Of a stretch of DNA of 10,152 nucleotides, positions 1-7,439 are shown piece after piece. Origin of the DNA: Candidatus Bathyarchaeota archaeon (GTDB lineage Archaea > Thermoproteota > Bathyarchaeia > Bathyarchaeales > B26-1); contig QMYL01000015.1 in NCBI GenBank assembly GCA_003662645.1, positions 1 through 10,152 on the forward strand, read 5' to 3'. The number at the start of each line of letters is the position of its first letter. Positions within the stretch are counted from its first letter, which is position 1. The notes below the pieces were generated by a model that made no database searches, was not told the origin of the DNA, and saw only the letters and a list, made by a program, of their open reading frames with translations. The translations under genes and the position numbers were made by a program.

Positions 1-484
1 GTAAGAGGACATCGTGGTCCTCAGCTATCTTGAAGGCTTGTATAACCCAGTCGTAGGCTTCCTGGGCGTTCTCGGCGTAGATCTGGATCCAGCCGCAATC
101 CCTAGAGCCCATCATATCCGAGTGGTCACCGTGGATGTTTATTGGAGCTGACAACGCTCTGTTCACTACGCCCATCACGATCGGGCATCTGAGGCCGGAG
201 GCTATGTAGAGCATCTCGTGCATTAAGGCTAGCCCCTGGCTCGCCGTTGCTGTGAAGACTCTGGCGCCCGTTAGGCTCGCGCCTATGCAGGCTGACATGG
301 CTGAGTGTTCAGATTCGACGCAGACGAACTCCGTATCTACCTCTCCGTTGTGTACGTACTCGCTGAAGGCTTCAACTATGATCGTCTGCGGCGTGATCGG
401 ATAGGCTGCAACCACGTCTACGTTAGACTGCTTAACGGCGTAGGCTATAGCCTCATCCCCCGTTAAACCTATAATCCTGCCCAT
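1..484 (-). CDS. porA: Pyruvate:ferredoxin oxidoreductase alpha subunit, N-terminal part (cut by window edge)
   Basis: Alpha subunit of the four-subunit archaeal pyruvate (2-oxoacid):ferredoxin oxidoreductase, which converts pyruvate, CoA and oxidised ferredoxin to acetyl-CoA, CO2 and reduced ferredoxin in the cytoplasm. The visible 161 residues begin [20 protein letters not shown] and carry the family landmarks in order: AAYPITPQT, the ESEHSA segment, TATASQGL, and HGDHSD followed by an arginine and a cysteine. The ATG lies directly after the TAG of porD with no spacer, and the GAGGAGG at the end of porD serves as its ribosome site. Alpha subunits are normally near 390 residues, so more than half lies beyond position 1, and porB is expected after it. 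Related 2-oxoacid oxidoreductases (2-oxoisovalerate) share these motifs, so pyruvate is the likely rather than proven substrate. Confidence 0.93.
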   Translation of the reverse strand, partial: MGRIIGLTGDEAIAYAVKQSNVDVVAAYPITPQTIIVEAFSEYVHNGEVDTEFVCVESEHSAMSACIGASLTGARVFTATASQGLALMHEMLYIASGLRCPIVMGVVNRALSAPINIHGDHSDMMGSRDCGWIQIYAENAQEAYDWVIQAFKIAEDHDVLL

Positions 485-772
485 CTACCTCCTCTCCTCC
501 ACCATGGTTATGGCCTTGACGGGACATTCGTTGGCGCATATACCGCATCCCTTGCAGTAGTCGTAATCCACCGCCACGTTATTCTCTTCCCTTATTATGG
601 CCCCATCCGGACAGTATATCCAGCATAGGAGGCAGTTTATGCACTTCTCCTTATCTATTATCGGCCTGAAGGCTCTCCAGTCCCCGGTCTTATACTTCAT
701 GGCTGAACCTGGTTCTATAAGTATCCCGGCTATCGGTATGGATCTCCAACCCAACTTACCGCTCTCACTCAA
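485..772 (-). CDS. porD: Pyruvate:ferredoxin oxidoreductase delta subunit, 2x[4Fe-4S] ferredoxin
   Basis: Small electron-transfer subunit of the por complex, passing electrons from the thiamine-diphosphate centre to external ferredoxin. Two classic 4Fe-4S motifs are seen: CINCLLCWIYCP and CKGCGICANECP. Before them comes the delta-type lead WRSIPIAG...YKTGDWR, which separates PorD from free ferredoxins. I chose the TTG at 772 because GAGGTG lies 7 bases upstream and the resulting start, MSESGKLGWRSIPI, matches family length (95 residues). The ATG at 790 would add six residues but has only a weak ribosome site 3 bases away. The frame overlaps the end of porG (8 bases from 772, 26 from 790) and abuts porA, so the three genes are surely one transcript with coupled translation. 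Confidence 0.93.
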   Translation of the reverse strand: MSESGKLGWRSIPIAGILIEPGSAMKYKTGDWRAFRPIIDKEKCINCLLCWIYCPDGAIIREENNVAVDYDYCKGCGICANECPVKAITMVEERR

Positions 773-1322
773 CTCCGCGCACCTCTTCATAGGCTCTTTT
801 TATAACGGCGACGTTCTTCTCCCCTATGGCCCCAGGGAACCTCTCCTTGATGACCTTTACCAGGGATTCCATGGATACTAGTGGTACAGCCCTTATCAAG
901 GCGCCAAGCATGGCTGTGTTGTAGATAGGCTTGCCCAGTATGTCGAGGGCTATACGGGCTGCATTCACCGTGTATACGCTGGCCTTCTCGACGCCGAGCT
1001 CCTTCCTCAGATCTTCGGGCTTTTTCTCTGAGTGGGCCACTACGGTTCCACCTTCAACCAGGCCTCTGGTCACGTCTATCTTCCCGAGCAATGTTGGGTC
1101 CACTATGACGACTATGTTTGGGGTGTATATGTGGCTGTGGATGACTATTGGCTCATCTGAGATCCTCGTGTATCCGTTGACCGGTGCCCCCCTCCTCTCA
1201 GGTCCAAACTCCGGGAAGGCTTGGACATACTTTCCATCCAGTAGGGCTGCATGTGCGAGTAACCGGCTTACGGTTACAATTCCCTGTCCGCCCCTGCCAT
1301 GCCATCTGACCTCTATTAGCAA
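765..1322 (-). CDS. porG: Pyruvate:ferredoxin oxidoreductase gamma subunit
   Basis: Gamma subunit of the pyruvate (2-oxoacid):ferredoxin oxidoreductase, the domain that helps bind CoA in fused bacterial enzymes. The N-terminal hallmark IEVRWHGRGGQG and the conserved FPEFGPERRGAPVNGYTRIS segment (about residues 36-55) are present, and the 185-residue length is normal for the family. The frame can be opened at a TTG at 1343, but I chose the TTG at 1322: it has a GGAGGTG site 5 bases upstream and gives MLIEVRWHGRGGQG, the usual start of this family. It is the first gene of the porG-porD-porA order typical of archaea; its end overlaps porD. A TATA-like box lies about 65 bases upstream. Confidence 0.93.
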   Translation of the reverse strand: MLIEVRWHGRGGQGIVTVSRLLAHAALLDGKYVQAFPEFGPERRGAPVNGYTRISDEPIVIHSHIYTPNIVVIVDPTLLGKIDVTRGLVEGGTVVAHSEKKPEDLRKELGVEKASVYTVNAARIALDILGKPIYNTAMLGALIRAVPLVSMESLVKVIKERFPGAIGEKNVAVIKRAYEEVRGVE

Positions 1323-1327
1323 ACCAA

Positions 1328-1334
1328 CACCTCC
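1328..1334 (-). promoter_or_regulatory. Ribosome binding site that sets the porG TTG start
   Basis: GGAGGTG on the minus strand sits 5 bases before the TTG at 1322. It lies inside the longer open frame from 1343, which argues that the seven extra residues of the longer version are not translated. Confidence 0.65.
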
Positions 1335-1385
1335 AAGTGACAAACTTTGATAGTTTTAGGGTAATGATGATTAATATGTCTTAGG

Positions 1386-1391
1386 ATATAA
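1386..1391 (-). promoter_or_regulatory. Candidate TATA box of the por operon
   Basis: The minus strand reads TTATAT inside GGGTTATATCC. The expected transcription start about 26 bases downstream falls near 1362, leaving a leader of about 40 bases before porG, enough to hold the GGAGGTG site. This is one short A/T match in non-coding DNA, so the call is tentative. Confidence 0.35.
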
Positions 1392-1464
1392 CCCTAACTC
1401 AGAGACGAGCATAAATCCTAGACCGTTAACGTTTAATTACCCACCAGGGTGTTATTCAGATTGA

Positions 1465-1740
1465 AACCTAACGGAAGACACGTACCGAAACTCAAACGGG
1501 TTATCAGTAATTACAACAACCTTGAATGAGAGGGAGGATATCAAGGTACTCACCGCTGATAGGGATGCTCTCAGAGAAGTAAAAACATGAGGTATAGTGG
1601 TTGATGGTAACCCCCATAATGGACCCCCACTTCCTAGTTCTTTTAATCTGAACATCCTCACCAATGGTGTGGCCAGTAGATCCATCGGCAGCGAAGCCGT
1701 CGAGGAGGCGATGAAAGGCGTCAACCTCACGCTATGTTAA
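1465..1740 (+). pseudogene. Decayed N-terminal fragment resembling a family-2 glycosyltransferase
   Basis: One plus-strand frame runs from 1465 to the TAA at 1740 with a single internal stop, the TGA at 1588-1590. It reads GLSVITTTLNERED before the stop and GIVVDGNPHNG after it. These match in order the two landmarks of GT2 glycosyltransferases such as dolichol-phosphate mannose synthases: the SVVIPTLNE strand-turn and the VVDDNSPDGT nucleotide-binding strand. Further on, ASRSIGSEAVEEAMKG recalls the usual GRGxAxxxGxxxA helix. There is no start codon, no ribosome site and no acceptor or C-terminal part, and its last bases overlap the end of the convergent nitrilase gene. I infer a dead remnant. 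The antisense strand is also open here (1452-1730) but shows no family features. A chance resemblance cannot be excluded. Confidence 0.38.
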
Positions 1741-2663
1741 TCTTGGGTTTTTAGAGCCTTCGTCCTAACCCTCAACGCCCTCTTGAAGTACTCCTTCCTC
1801 GTCTCCAGCCCAAACTCCCTTATTAAATCTTTAACCGTCACATCCTTTAAGTTTGAGGTTAACATGAAGGTGGCTTCCGGCCTGATCACGTCGAGTTCGA
1901 TCCCTGAACCGTACTTCCTCTTCATATCCTCAAACTTGGTATGGTTGTAATCCAGGTGGAATACTTCATAATCTAGGTTTATGGTCTTGGATATTATCGT
2001 TGAGTATGCGCTCGATGTGGCTAGCACCCTCCCGAGCGGGTCGACTATCATGCTTCCCTCGCCAGTGTAGGCTGAAACCATATAGATTCCGTAATTGAAG
2101 GCCCATATCTTCAACTGCAATCCGCTTGGATACATGGAGGGGAAGAATACGAGTTCCGCTCCATTCTTGGTTAGGCCCTTAACAACATCCTCGAAGTTCA
2201 GGTCGAAGCAAATGGCGAACCCAACCGTTCCGAAGTCCAGCTTGAAGGTCTTAGGTTCTACGCCTGGGGATACACCTGCCTCGATCTCACCTATCGTCGG
2301 ATGAATCTTGTGGTAACTGCCGATGTATTCTCCACCCCTACCTATCAGGACGGCTGAGTTATAGACCTTGTCGCCGACCCTCTCCATCATCGGGCATACA
2401 ATGTAGGTTTCACCCTCCTCAGCAAGCTCAGCCATCGTGCGGAAGACCCTTCCATCCCTATCCTGAGCGGCCTCAACCATCTTCTCGTTTGGTAATCCAA
2501 GCATCGGGGAGCATTCTGGGAAGCAGATTATATCCGGCTCATCCAGGATGGCTCTCTTCAGAAGTTTCACCATGGCTTTTAGGTTTCTCTCTAAGACCTC
2601 GCTGGTTGATCCTCCACCCGTTCCGGAGAATGATACGGAGGCTACGCGGACCAGCCTTGCCAT
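1737..2663 (-). CDS. Carbon-nitrogen hydrolase (nitrilase superfamily)
   Basis: Cytoplasmic amidase-type enzyme that hydrolyses a C-N bond of an amide, carbamoyl compound or nitrile; the substrate cannot be read from sequence. The Glu-Lys-Cys catalytic triad is complete: Glu50 in CFPECS, Lys119 in SYHKIHP and Cys152 in GFAICFDLNFED, with the later FFPSMYPSG segment also conserved. The 308 residues exceed the typical 260-280 because of a C-terminal tail rich in Lys and Arg (after about residue 260). I chose the ATG at 2663 since GAGGG lies 7 bases upstream and MARLVRVASVSF resembles other family starts; an ATG at 2693 would add ten residues but has no well-placed ribosome site. It follows the dehydrogenase-DUF362 fusion by 66 bases in the same direction, so the two are probably co-transcribed. 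Confidence 0.85.
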   Translation of the reverse strand: MARLVRVASVSFSGTGGGSTSEVLERNLKAMVKLLKRAILDEPDIICFPECSPMLGLPNEKMVEAAQDRDGRVFRTMAELAEEGETYIVCPMMERVGDKVYNSAVLIGRGGEYIGSYHKIHPTIGEIEAGVSPGVEPKTFKLDFGTVGFAICFDLNFEDVVKGLTKNGAELVFFPSMYPSGLQLKIWAFNYGIYMVSAYTGEGSMIVDPLGRVLATSSAYSTIISKTINLDYEVFHLDYNHTKFEDMKRKYGSGIELDVIRPEATFMLTSNLKDVTVKDLIREFGLETRKEYFKRALRVRTKALKTQD

Positions 2664-2729
2664 AACTGAACCCTCTTCATGGTTACTTTTCATATACGTT
2701 ATGGGTTTTAGTTACCCTCCGTTTCAATT

Positions 2730-4676
2730 TTATAGGTAGGTTTTGAGGGCTGTCCTTATGGCTCCAACCACATTCTTCGTTATGAATGTTGGGTATGCAA
2801 AGCGTCTCTTGACGTCGTTCATGTCCTCACCTAGGACCGTGATCTTCTCAATATCTATCTGGCCCATACCGTCTCGATAGGCCCTCCAGAGGACCTCAAC
2901 GGAGTAGGGGTTTATCCCCATGATGTTGCAGCAGACCGCATCCACCGAGACCGGGTTCAAACCTGAGACTATGAGGTTTAGGTTGACCGGGCTGCCCCAG
3001 ACGGGGCCGAGACCCTCCATCGCGACGACGCCATCTACAATTATCAAGTCTTGGCGTATCCTCTTATTTATGTAGAGTAGGACCTCCACCAGCCTCTTGT
3101 GTAGGCGCATCTTCTTCTTGTCAGAGAGTATCCCGAACATGTTCTTCATCGAGATGCTTATGATCATGTTGGCTATGTTGCACGTCTTAATCTTTGGCAT
3201 ATTTACGAGGTACTCGGCCTCCAGGATGGTCTTCGGTATCTTGATCGTCACATCTGAGACATTGTGCTCCTCGTATTCGTCATCGCTCAGGTTTATGAAC
3301 TCCGCTCCGTGATCCTCGATAACATCCATTACGCCTGTCTTCTTAACCCTAATGTCCCCCCTACCGGAGTTGTTATCCGACTCAACGACTAGTATTCGGT
3401 TAGTCCTCTCCCTGAGGAGCGATAGAACAGACCCCAAAACCCTCGGGTCCGTGATTATCATGTTGTCCGTGTTCCGTTTGAAGCAGACATTAGGCTTAAC
3501 CACCACCTTGGCGTTCCTCCTAAACCTAAAACCGCCAACGTACTTTATCGCCCTCCTAACGGCTTCATCAATGAGGTTGTCCTCCACCCGAACTATAGAT
3601 ACGACCTCCCTCCCCCTCTGGAGGTGAACCCCCTCATCGAGCTTACTCAATACCTTATTCAGCATCGTGACCAAGTTGAGGCCATCCTCAACCGTTACCC
3701 TAGGGTTGCACTCTCCCCTCACAAGGTTTATGAAGTGTTTATGCTCATTCAGGTAGGATGGATGCCTCCCCCTGAAGACATCGAGGTATTGGAGTATACG
3801 TCTACCCATCCTGTACTTCTCAACCTCGCCGTCGCCCCTCTCCATGGTTAGGTTGTAGGGCGTCCTGAGGAGGTCCATCGATATCCGACCACGCTCTCCC
3901 ATGAGCTCAAGTTTCAGGGTTGGAACAAAGCTTGACCAGGCGGCTGAGAGTGAAGCCTCAACCTCACCCTCTAAACCCCTCAGCTTCACGTCCACCTCAA
4001 CATCGTGGATTATGGATCGACCTCTGACCCTAGGGTTTAGGGATGAAACCTCAGTCAGCGGTCCGGCTATGTCCTGTGAGAGGTACATGAGGTGTGGGAG
4101 TATATCCTCTATGACTCCTCCCTTGGCCTGCATCCTGAAGTCCGTCTTGGCTTTGTAGAAGGATAGGTTGGTCGTTATGTATCCGGTTATCCTATTCAGC
4201 CTCCCTATCGCCCCCTCTTCCAGTAACTTGTGAGCCCGTCCATAGCAGGGTGTGAATATGAAATTGTGCGCCGGCATGAGAATCCGATGTTCTCCGTTCT
4301 CCCCAAGCTTTCTCAGAGCCTTCTTTATGGCTTCCGATTCCTCCAGTGTGGTTGCTAGGGGCTTCTCGCACAGAACGTGCTTCCCCTGGTTTAGGGAGTC
4401 TATAACCATCCTCGCATGGAGCTTTGGGGGAGTTAAAATCCATACGGCATCAACATCTGCCTCCCTCAATAGGCGGCGATAATCCGTATAGATAAGGGGA
4501 TCATCTAGATCAAACTTTGAAGCTAGACTTCCAGCGTTCTCCTCGTTTATGTCCGCTAAGGCCTCTATTCTCAACTCGGGGATTTGTACGGCGGCTGGGA
4601 GGTGACACGTCTCCGCAACCGTTCCGCATCCGATTACGCCTACCTTCACGGGTTCCAAGCCTGTCCCTTTCCTCAA
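2730..4676 (-). CDS. Fusion protein: Gfo/Idh/MocA-family dehydrogenase + DUF362 domain
   Basis: A 648-residue cytoplasmic protein of two parts, numbered from the TTG at 4676. Residues 10-350 are a Gfo/Idh/MocA NAD(P)-dependent oxidoreductase: Rossmann motif VGVIGCGTVAE (12-22), the CEKPLA motif with its catalytic-type Lys (103-108), GGVIEDILPH (186-195) with the Asp/His pair of the substrate site, and a typical C-terminal helix ending near 348. Residues 357-648 are DUF362: VVVKPNVC (391-398), SMKNMFG (509-515) followed by a Lys/Arg/His-rich stretch, and IVDGVVAMEGLGPVWGSPV (546-564). DUF362 is of uncertain function; some relatives carry ferredoxin modules, which are absent here. The frame is continuous with no stop at the junction. 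No ribosome site settles the start, so the outermost TTG is kept; a GTG at 4649 would give the family-typical MKVGVIGCG. The substrate is unknown, probably a sugar or polyol derivative. Confidence 0.85.
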   Translation of the reverse strand: MRKGTGLEPVKVGVIGCGTVAETCHLPAAVQIPELRIEALADINEENAGSLASKFDLDDPLIYTDYRRLLREADVDAVWILTPPKLHARMVIDSLNQGKHVLCEKPLATTLEESEAIKKALRKLGENGEHRILMPAHNFIFTPCYGRAHKLLEEGAIGRLNRITGYITTNLSFYKAKTDFRMQAKGGVIEDILPHLMYLSQDIAGPLTEVSSLNPRVRGRSIIHDVEVDVKLRGLEGEVEASLSAAWSSFVPTLKLELMGERGRISMDLLRTPYNLTMERGDGEVEKYRMGRRILQYLDVFRGRHPSYLNEHKHFINLVRGECNPRVTVEDGLNLVTMLNKVLSKLDEGVHLQRGREVVSIVRVEDNLIDEAVRRAIKYVGGFRFRRNAKVVVKPNVCFKRNTDNMIITDPRVLGSVLSLLRERTNRILVVESDNNSGRGDIRVKKTGVMDVIEDHGAEFINLSDDEYEEHNVSDVTIKIPKTILEAEYLVNMPKIKTCNIANMIISISMKNMFGILSDKKKMRLHKRLVEVLLYINKRIRQDLIIVDGVVAMEGLGPVWGSPVNLNLIVSGLNPVSVDAVCCNIMGINPYSVEVLWRAYRDGMGQIDIEKITVLGEDMNDVKRRFAYPTFITKNVVGAIRTALKTYL

Positions 4677-4699
4677 GCATTTAATGGGAGTGAAGATAG

Positions 4700-4707
4700 A
4701 TTAATAA
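4700..4707 (-). promoter_or_regulatory. Candidate TATA box of the dehydrogenase-DUF362/nitrilase unit
   Basis: The minus strand reads TTATTAAT in the 59-base gap between the fusion gene and the end of the membrane-protein gene. A start of transcription about 26 bases on would fall near 4677, giving little or no leader. It is the only A/T-rich box in that gap. Confidence 0.4.
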
Positions 4708-4735
4708 CTTACCAAATTGCGGAGTTTTTGACTGG

Positions 4736-5563
4736 TCATCTAGTTCCGTAGCGTCCATAAAGGATGGATGAGAGGGCTGATATCCAGGCCGCCATATTCT
4801 GGCATAGGAGATACTTCGAGAGGGTGTCTAGGCCCGCTATGACGGTGAGCGTCGGCGAGAGCGAGGCACCCACCGCCCCCCTGAAACTTAACGCTAGGCT
4901 CGTTAAGACCTCGCTTAAGGACAACGTTTGGGTTAGGCCCTTAAATGACTCGCTCGTTCCATAAATGAACGTGAGGAGCGATGGGTTATCCCTATAGAAG
5001 CCCAAGACGGCCTCGTAGATGGAGTTTGGGTATAAGAGAAGGTATAAGCCAGCTGTCGATAGGAGGAAGACCGAGATCGTGATTATGGCTCCTCCGGCCG
5101 TAACCCTTAGGAAGGGCATATTCACAACCCATCTTGAAAGCTTATCTAACCCTGTGAGAACCATAATGCGGTTCATGAATCCGGTGGGGCTACGCCTCTC
5201 CCCCAAGGCCTTCCTCCCCCTAACCCTCTTCGTCCTCCGCTCAACAGGCCTCGCAGCCTTCTTCGGGGGCCGCCTCACTATACACTTGGTGAGGTGTATC
5301 CAGCTGGCGAGCATCGTTATGACTACCCCAACCGGGATGAGGTGGAATATTAGGCTGACCTTTAGGGTGATGGTTATGTCTATACCTGGTATGTTGAGGC
5401 TCAGCCTTATGGGCGTGGTCTCGCTTAATCCAAGATTCAGGAATGAGAGGACTATGGCATACTCGATGGTCAGGGCCAGTAGGAGGTATAGGGAGACCGC
5501 TAGGGCTCCCCTAAGTGAGTTCCATCTGAGCGTTATACGTCCAATGGTTCCGCTAGAAGTCAA
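4736..5563 (-). CDS. Integral membrane protein of unknown function
   Basis: I do not recognise the family. The 275 residues show strongly hydrophobic segments at about 20-45, 68-92 and 154-180, with a less hydrophobic, helix-prone C-terminal third (about 215-268). Between the second and third segments lies a very basic loop (97-125, with runs of Arg and Lys) that should be cytoplasmic by the positive-inside rule. There is no signal peptide and no catalytic motif. The start is a TTG with GAGGG about 10 bases upstream; no better start follows. It begins 39 bases after asnS in the same direction, so it may be read from the asnS promoter, though a functional link is not evident. The opposite strand holds a long open frame (5019-5756), but that frame runs on into the antisense of asnS and looks like a shadow. 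Confidence 0.7.
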   Translation of the reverse strand: MTSSGTIGRITLRWNSLRGALAVSLYLLLALTIEYAIVLSFLNLGLSETTPIRLSLNIPGIDITITLKVSLIFHLIPVGVVITMLASWIHLTKCIVRRPPKKAARPVERRTKRVRGRKALGERRSPTGFMNRIMVLTGLDKLSRWVVNMPFLRVTAGGAIITISVFLLSTAGLYLLLYPNSIYEAVLGFYRDNPSLLTFIYGTSESFKGLTQTLSLSEVLTSLALSFRGAVGASLSPTLTVIAGLDTLSKYLLCQNMAAWISALSSILYGRYGTR

Positions 5564-5602
5564 GGTTAGCTATCCCTCTTACCTTGTTCGGTTACTCCTC
5601 AA

Positions 5603-6907
5603 TTATGGGTATACTCTATTTATTAACCTTGGGAATGCTATTGCGTCCCTTATGTGGTCGAGTTTGCATATCCACGCTATGGTTCTCTCAACCCCCAATC
5701 CGAAGCCTGAGTGGGGTACCGAGCCGTACCTCCTGAGGTCTATGTACCACTCATAATCATCCGGGTCTAGGTTCTCCTCCTTTATCCTCTCTAGGAGCTC
5801 GTTTACGTCGTCGATCCTCTGCCCGCCGCCCGTTATCTCGCCGTATCCCTCCGGCGCCATCATGTCGACTGAGAGCGTTACCTCCGGCCGTTTCGGGTCT
5901 GGCTTGTGGTAGAAGGCCTTCACACCCCTTGGGTAGTGAGTTATGAAGAAGGGTTTATCATACTTCATCGTTAGGTGCTTCTCCTCGATCCAGCCTAGGT
6001 CGTCACCCCACTCGAAGTCTATGCCGTCTCCCCTGAGTATCTCAACGGCCTCATCGTAGGTTATCCTCTCGAATGGCGGTTCAACCTTGAGCAGATCATT
6101 CGGCGATCTACCGAAGTGCTCAAGTTCCTTCGGCATCTCCTCAGCCAACCTGTGGCAGATGTGGGTTAACAATTCCTCCTCAACCTTCATTATACAGTTT
6201 AGATCACACCATGGTATCTCAACCTCTAGGTGCCAATACTCGGTTAGGTGGCGCCTCGTCCTAGACTTCTCAGCCCTGAAGGATGGGGCTATCGTATAAA
6301 TCTTACCTAGGCTCGCTATCGCAGCCTCGGCGTATAGCTGCCAGCTCTGGGTCAGGTAGGCGTCCATATCGAAGTACTTTACGTTGAAGAGGGTTGAGCC
6401 TCCCTCGCAGGCTGCCGTTATGAGTATTGGAGCGTGGAACTCCGTATACTCGTTCATCCTGAACCATTCCCTAGCTGCCTCCAGGAATTTGGACCTTATC
6501 CTTAGTATCGTCTGCATCTTCTTGCTCCTTATCCATAGGTGGCGGTTGTTCAGGAGGAAGTCCGGCCCATGGTATTTCTTCGCTATTGGGAAGCCCTCCT
6601 CGGCCATGTGGACAACCTTAACCCTCTCAACAGCTATCTCGTATCCATCTGGGGCTCTCGGATCCCTCCTCACAATCCCCTCCAACTCTAGGGTGGACTC
6701 CTGGGTTAGCCGTTTTACAAGTTCGAACTCGTCTGGGTCAGCCTTATCCTTCTTCATGGTGCACTGTATTATCCCAGTTCCGTCTCTTATCAGTAGGAAG
6801 TGTATGCCCCCGCTCGACCTCTTATTATGTAGCCATCCCCTTATCTTGACATGCTCCCCCTCTAGGCTCCCTGAGAGTATACGGGATACATCCACGAAGC
6901 CTTCCAT
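5603..6907 (-). CDS. asnS: Asparaginyl-tRNA synthetase (class IIb)
   Basis: Charges tRNA-Asn with asparagine in the cytoplasm. The N-terminal OB-fold anticodon-binding domain (about residues 1-105, with VKIRGWLHNKRSSGGIHFLLIRDGTG) is followed by the class II catalytic core: motif 1 around FHAPILI (158-163), the LTQSWQLYAE loop (185-194), motif 2 FRAEKSRTRRHLTEYWHLE (210-228) and motif 3 GFGLGVERTIAW (401-412). Aspartyl enzymes usually read QSPQLYKQ at the QLY loop and differ after motif 2, so asparagine is the better call. Having the anticodon domain, it is a full tRNA synthetase and not the shorter asparagine synthetase paralogue of some archaea. Its 434 residues are family-normal. The ATG has a GGTGAG site 8 bases upstream. 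It is likely the first gene of a two-gene transcript with the membrane protein. Confidence 0.93.
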   Translation of the reverse strand: MEGFVDVSRILSGSLEGEHVKIRGWLHNKRSSGGIHFLLIRDGTGIIQCTMKKDKADPDEFELVKRLTQESTLELEGIVRRDPRAPDGYEIAVERVKVVHMAEEGFPIAKKYHGPDFLLNNRHLWIRSKKMQTILRIRSKFLEAAREWFRMNEYTEFHAPILITAACEGGSTLFNVKYFDMDAYLTQSWQLYAEAAIASLGKIYTIAPSFRAEKSRTRRHLTEYWHLEVEIPWCDLNCIMKVEEELLTHICHRLAEEMPKELEHFGRSPNDLLKVEPPFERITYDEAVEILRGDGIDFEWGDDLGWIEEKHLTMKYDKPFFITHYPRGVKAFYHKPDPKRPEVTLSVDMMAPEGYGEITGGGQRIDDVNELLERIKEENLDPDDYEWYIDLRRYGSVPHSGFGLGVERTIAWICKLDHIRDAIAFPRLINRVYP

Positions 6908-7163
6908 CGGTTTAGCTCACCAGCCGGTTAGCATCAAATAAATACTAATCGGAGGGTTCTCTAATAATCTTTCTTACAAAGATCCCACGACATTCAACCG
7001 TATAAATGAGCTGGAAAAATTGTAAACTCTACTGTCTCGCTGTTTATTCTACTCTGTAACATAAGCTTTAAGTCTCCAGATAACGCCTTTAAGAAGGGGA
7101 GATAGGAGCATATCAAAGTAGAAAACCCATTTCAACAACATTCAATGATGCTGACCGAATAGG
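6908..7163. other. A+T-rich gap without a recognisable gene
   Basis: Apart from the asnS promoter region at its left end, I see no frame above about 20 codons with protein-like character on either strand, no tRNA-like fold and no repeat array. It continues into the A+T-rich truncated frame at 7164-7460 and probably belongs to the same inserted or decaying stretch. Confidence 0.4.
6936..6945 (-). promoter_or_regulatory. Candidate TATA box of asnS
   Basis: The minus strand reads GTATTTATTT about 30 bases upstream of the asnS ATG. The predicted start of transcription would fall close to the GGTGAG ribosome site, so the leader would be very short; the true box could lie further upstream in this A+T-rich DNA. 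Confidence 0.3.
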
Positions 7164-7181
7164 TTATCTGCTTGATGGTTT

Positions 7182-7239
7182 TCCTGGAGTTCTTAATTGT
7201 TGTGTTATATCTCTCAGTAAAGATTCAAGAACTCCTGGA
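7182..7239. repeat. 13-base imperfect inverted repeat
   Basis: TCCTGGAGTTCTT at 7182-7194 pairs with AAGAACTCCTGGA at 7227-7239, with one mismatch and a 32-base loop. It lies inside the truncated frame near its 3' end. No T-run follows, so a terminator role is not supported; a chance or leftover structure is as likely. Confidence 0.3.
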
Positions 7240-7432
7240 TAATCTTTCATTTTGTCTCTATTCATCATTACGCCTTTTTTTATGTTTGCGGATGAGCCCC
7301 TTGAAAAGATAAATATTTTGGATCTACGGTTTAGGTCAATTCCATTTTTAACATCCTTGATAGAACCAGTTATTCCAACATAATAGCCTTTCTCGGTTAA
7401 GTTAGCCTGTCTCTTTAAGATGAACGGAGGGG

Positions 7433-7439
7433 TATATAA
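7433..7439 (+). promoter_or_regulatory. TATA box of the UroD-like/TrmO-like unit
   Basis: TATATAA preceded by a purine-rich stretch (GGAGGGG) is the best archaeal-style box in the gap. Transcription would start near 7460-7463, giving a leader of about 105 bases before the ATG at 7568. As the box is nearly symmetric it could also fire leftwards. A weaker alternative, TGTATACT, lies at 7498-7505 and would give a shorter leader. Confidence 0.45.

Noticed and set aside
1452..1730. Minus-strand open frame of 92 codons in the por/nitrilase gap
   Set aside because: It shows no family landmarks, while the opposite strand carries a GT2-like pattern; it is probably the shadow of that relic.
5019..5756. 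Long plus-strand open frame of 245 codons
   Set aside because: It lies antisense to the membrane-protein gene and the end of asnS, has no family motif, and its length is explained by stop-poor complementary codons of two real genes.
5603..6907. Asparagine synthetase paralogue (AsnRS-related) or aspartyl-tRNA synthetase instead of AsnRS
   Set aside because: The N-terminal anticodon-binding OB domain is present, which the synthetase paralogue lacks, and the QSWQLY loop and post-motif-2 residues fit AsnRS better than AspRS.
6384..6941. Plus-strand open frame of 185 codons
   Set aside because: Fully antisense to the front half of asnS, whose motifs are unambiguous.
7182..7239. Terminator role for the 13-base inverted repeat
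   Set aside because: The loop is 32 bases long and no T-run follows on either strand.
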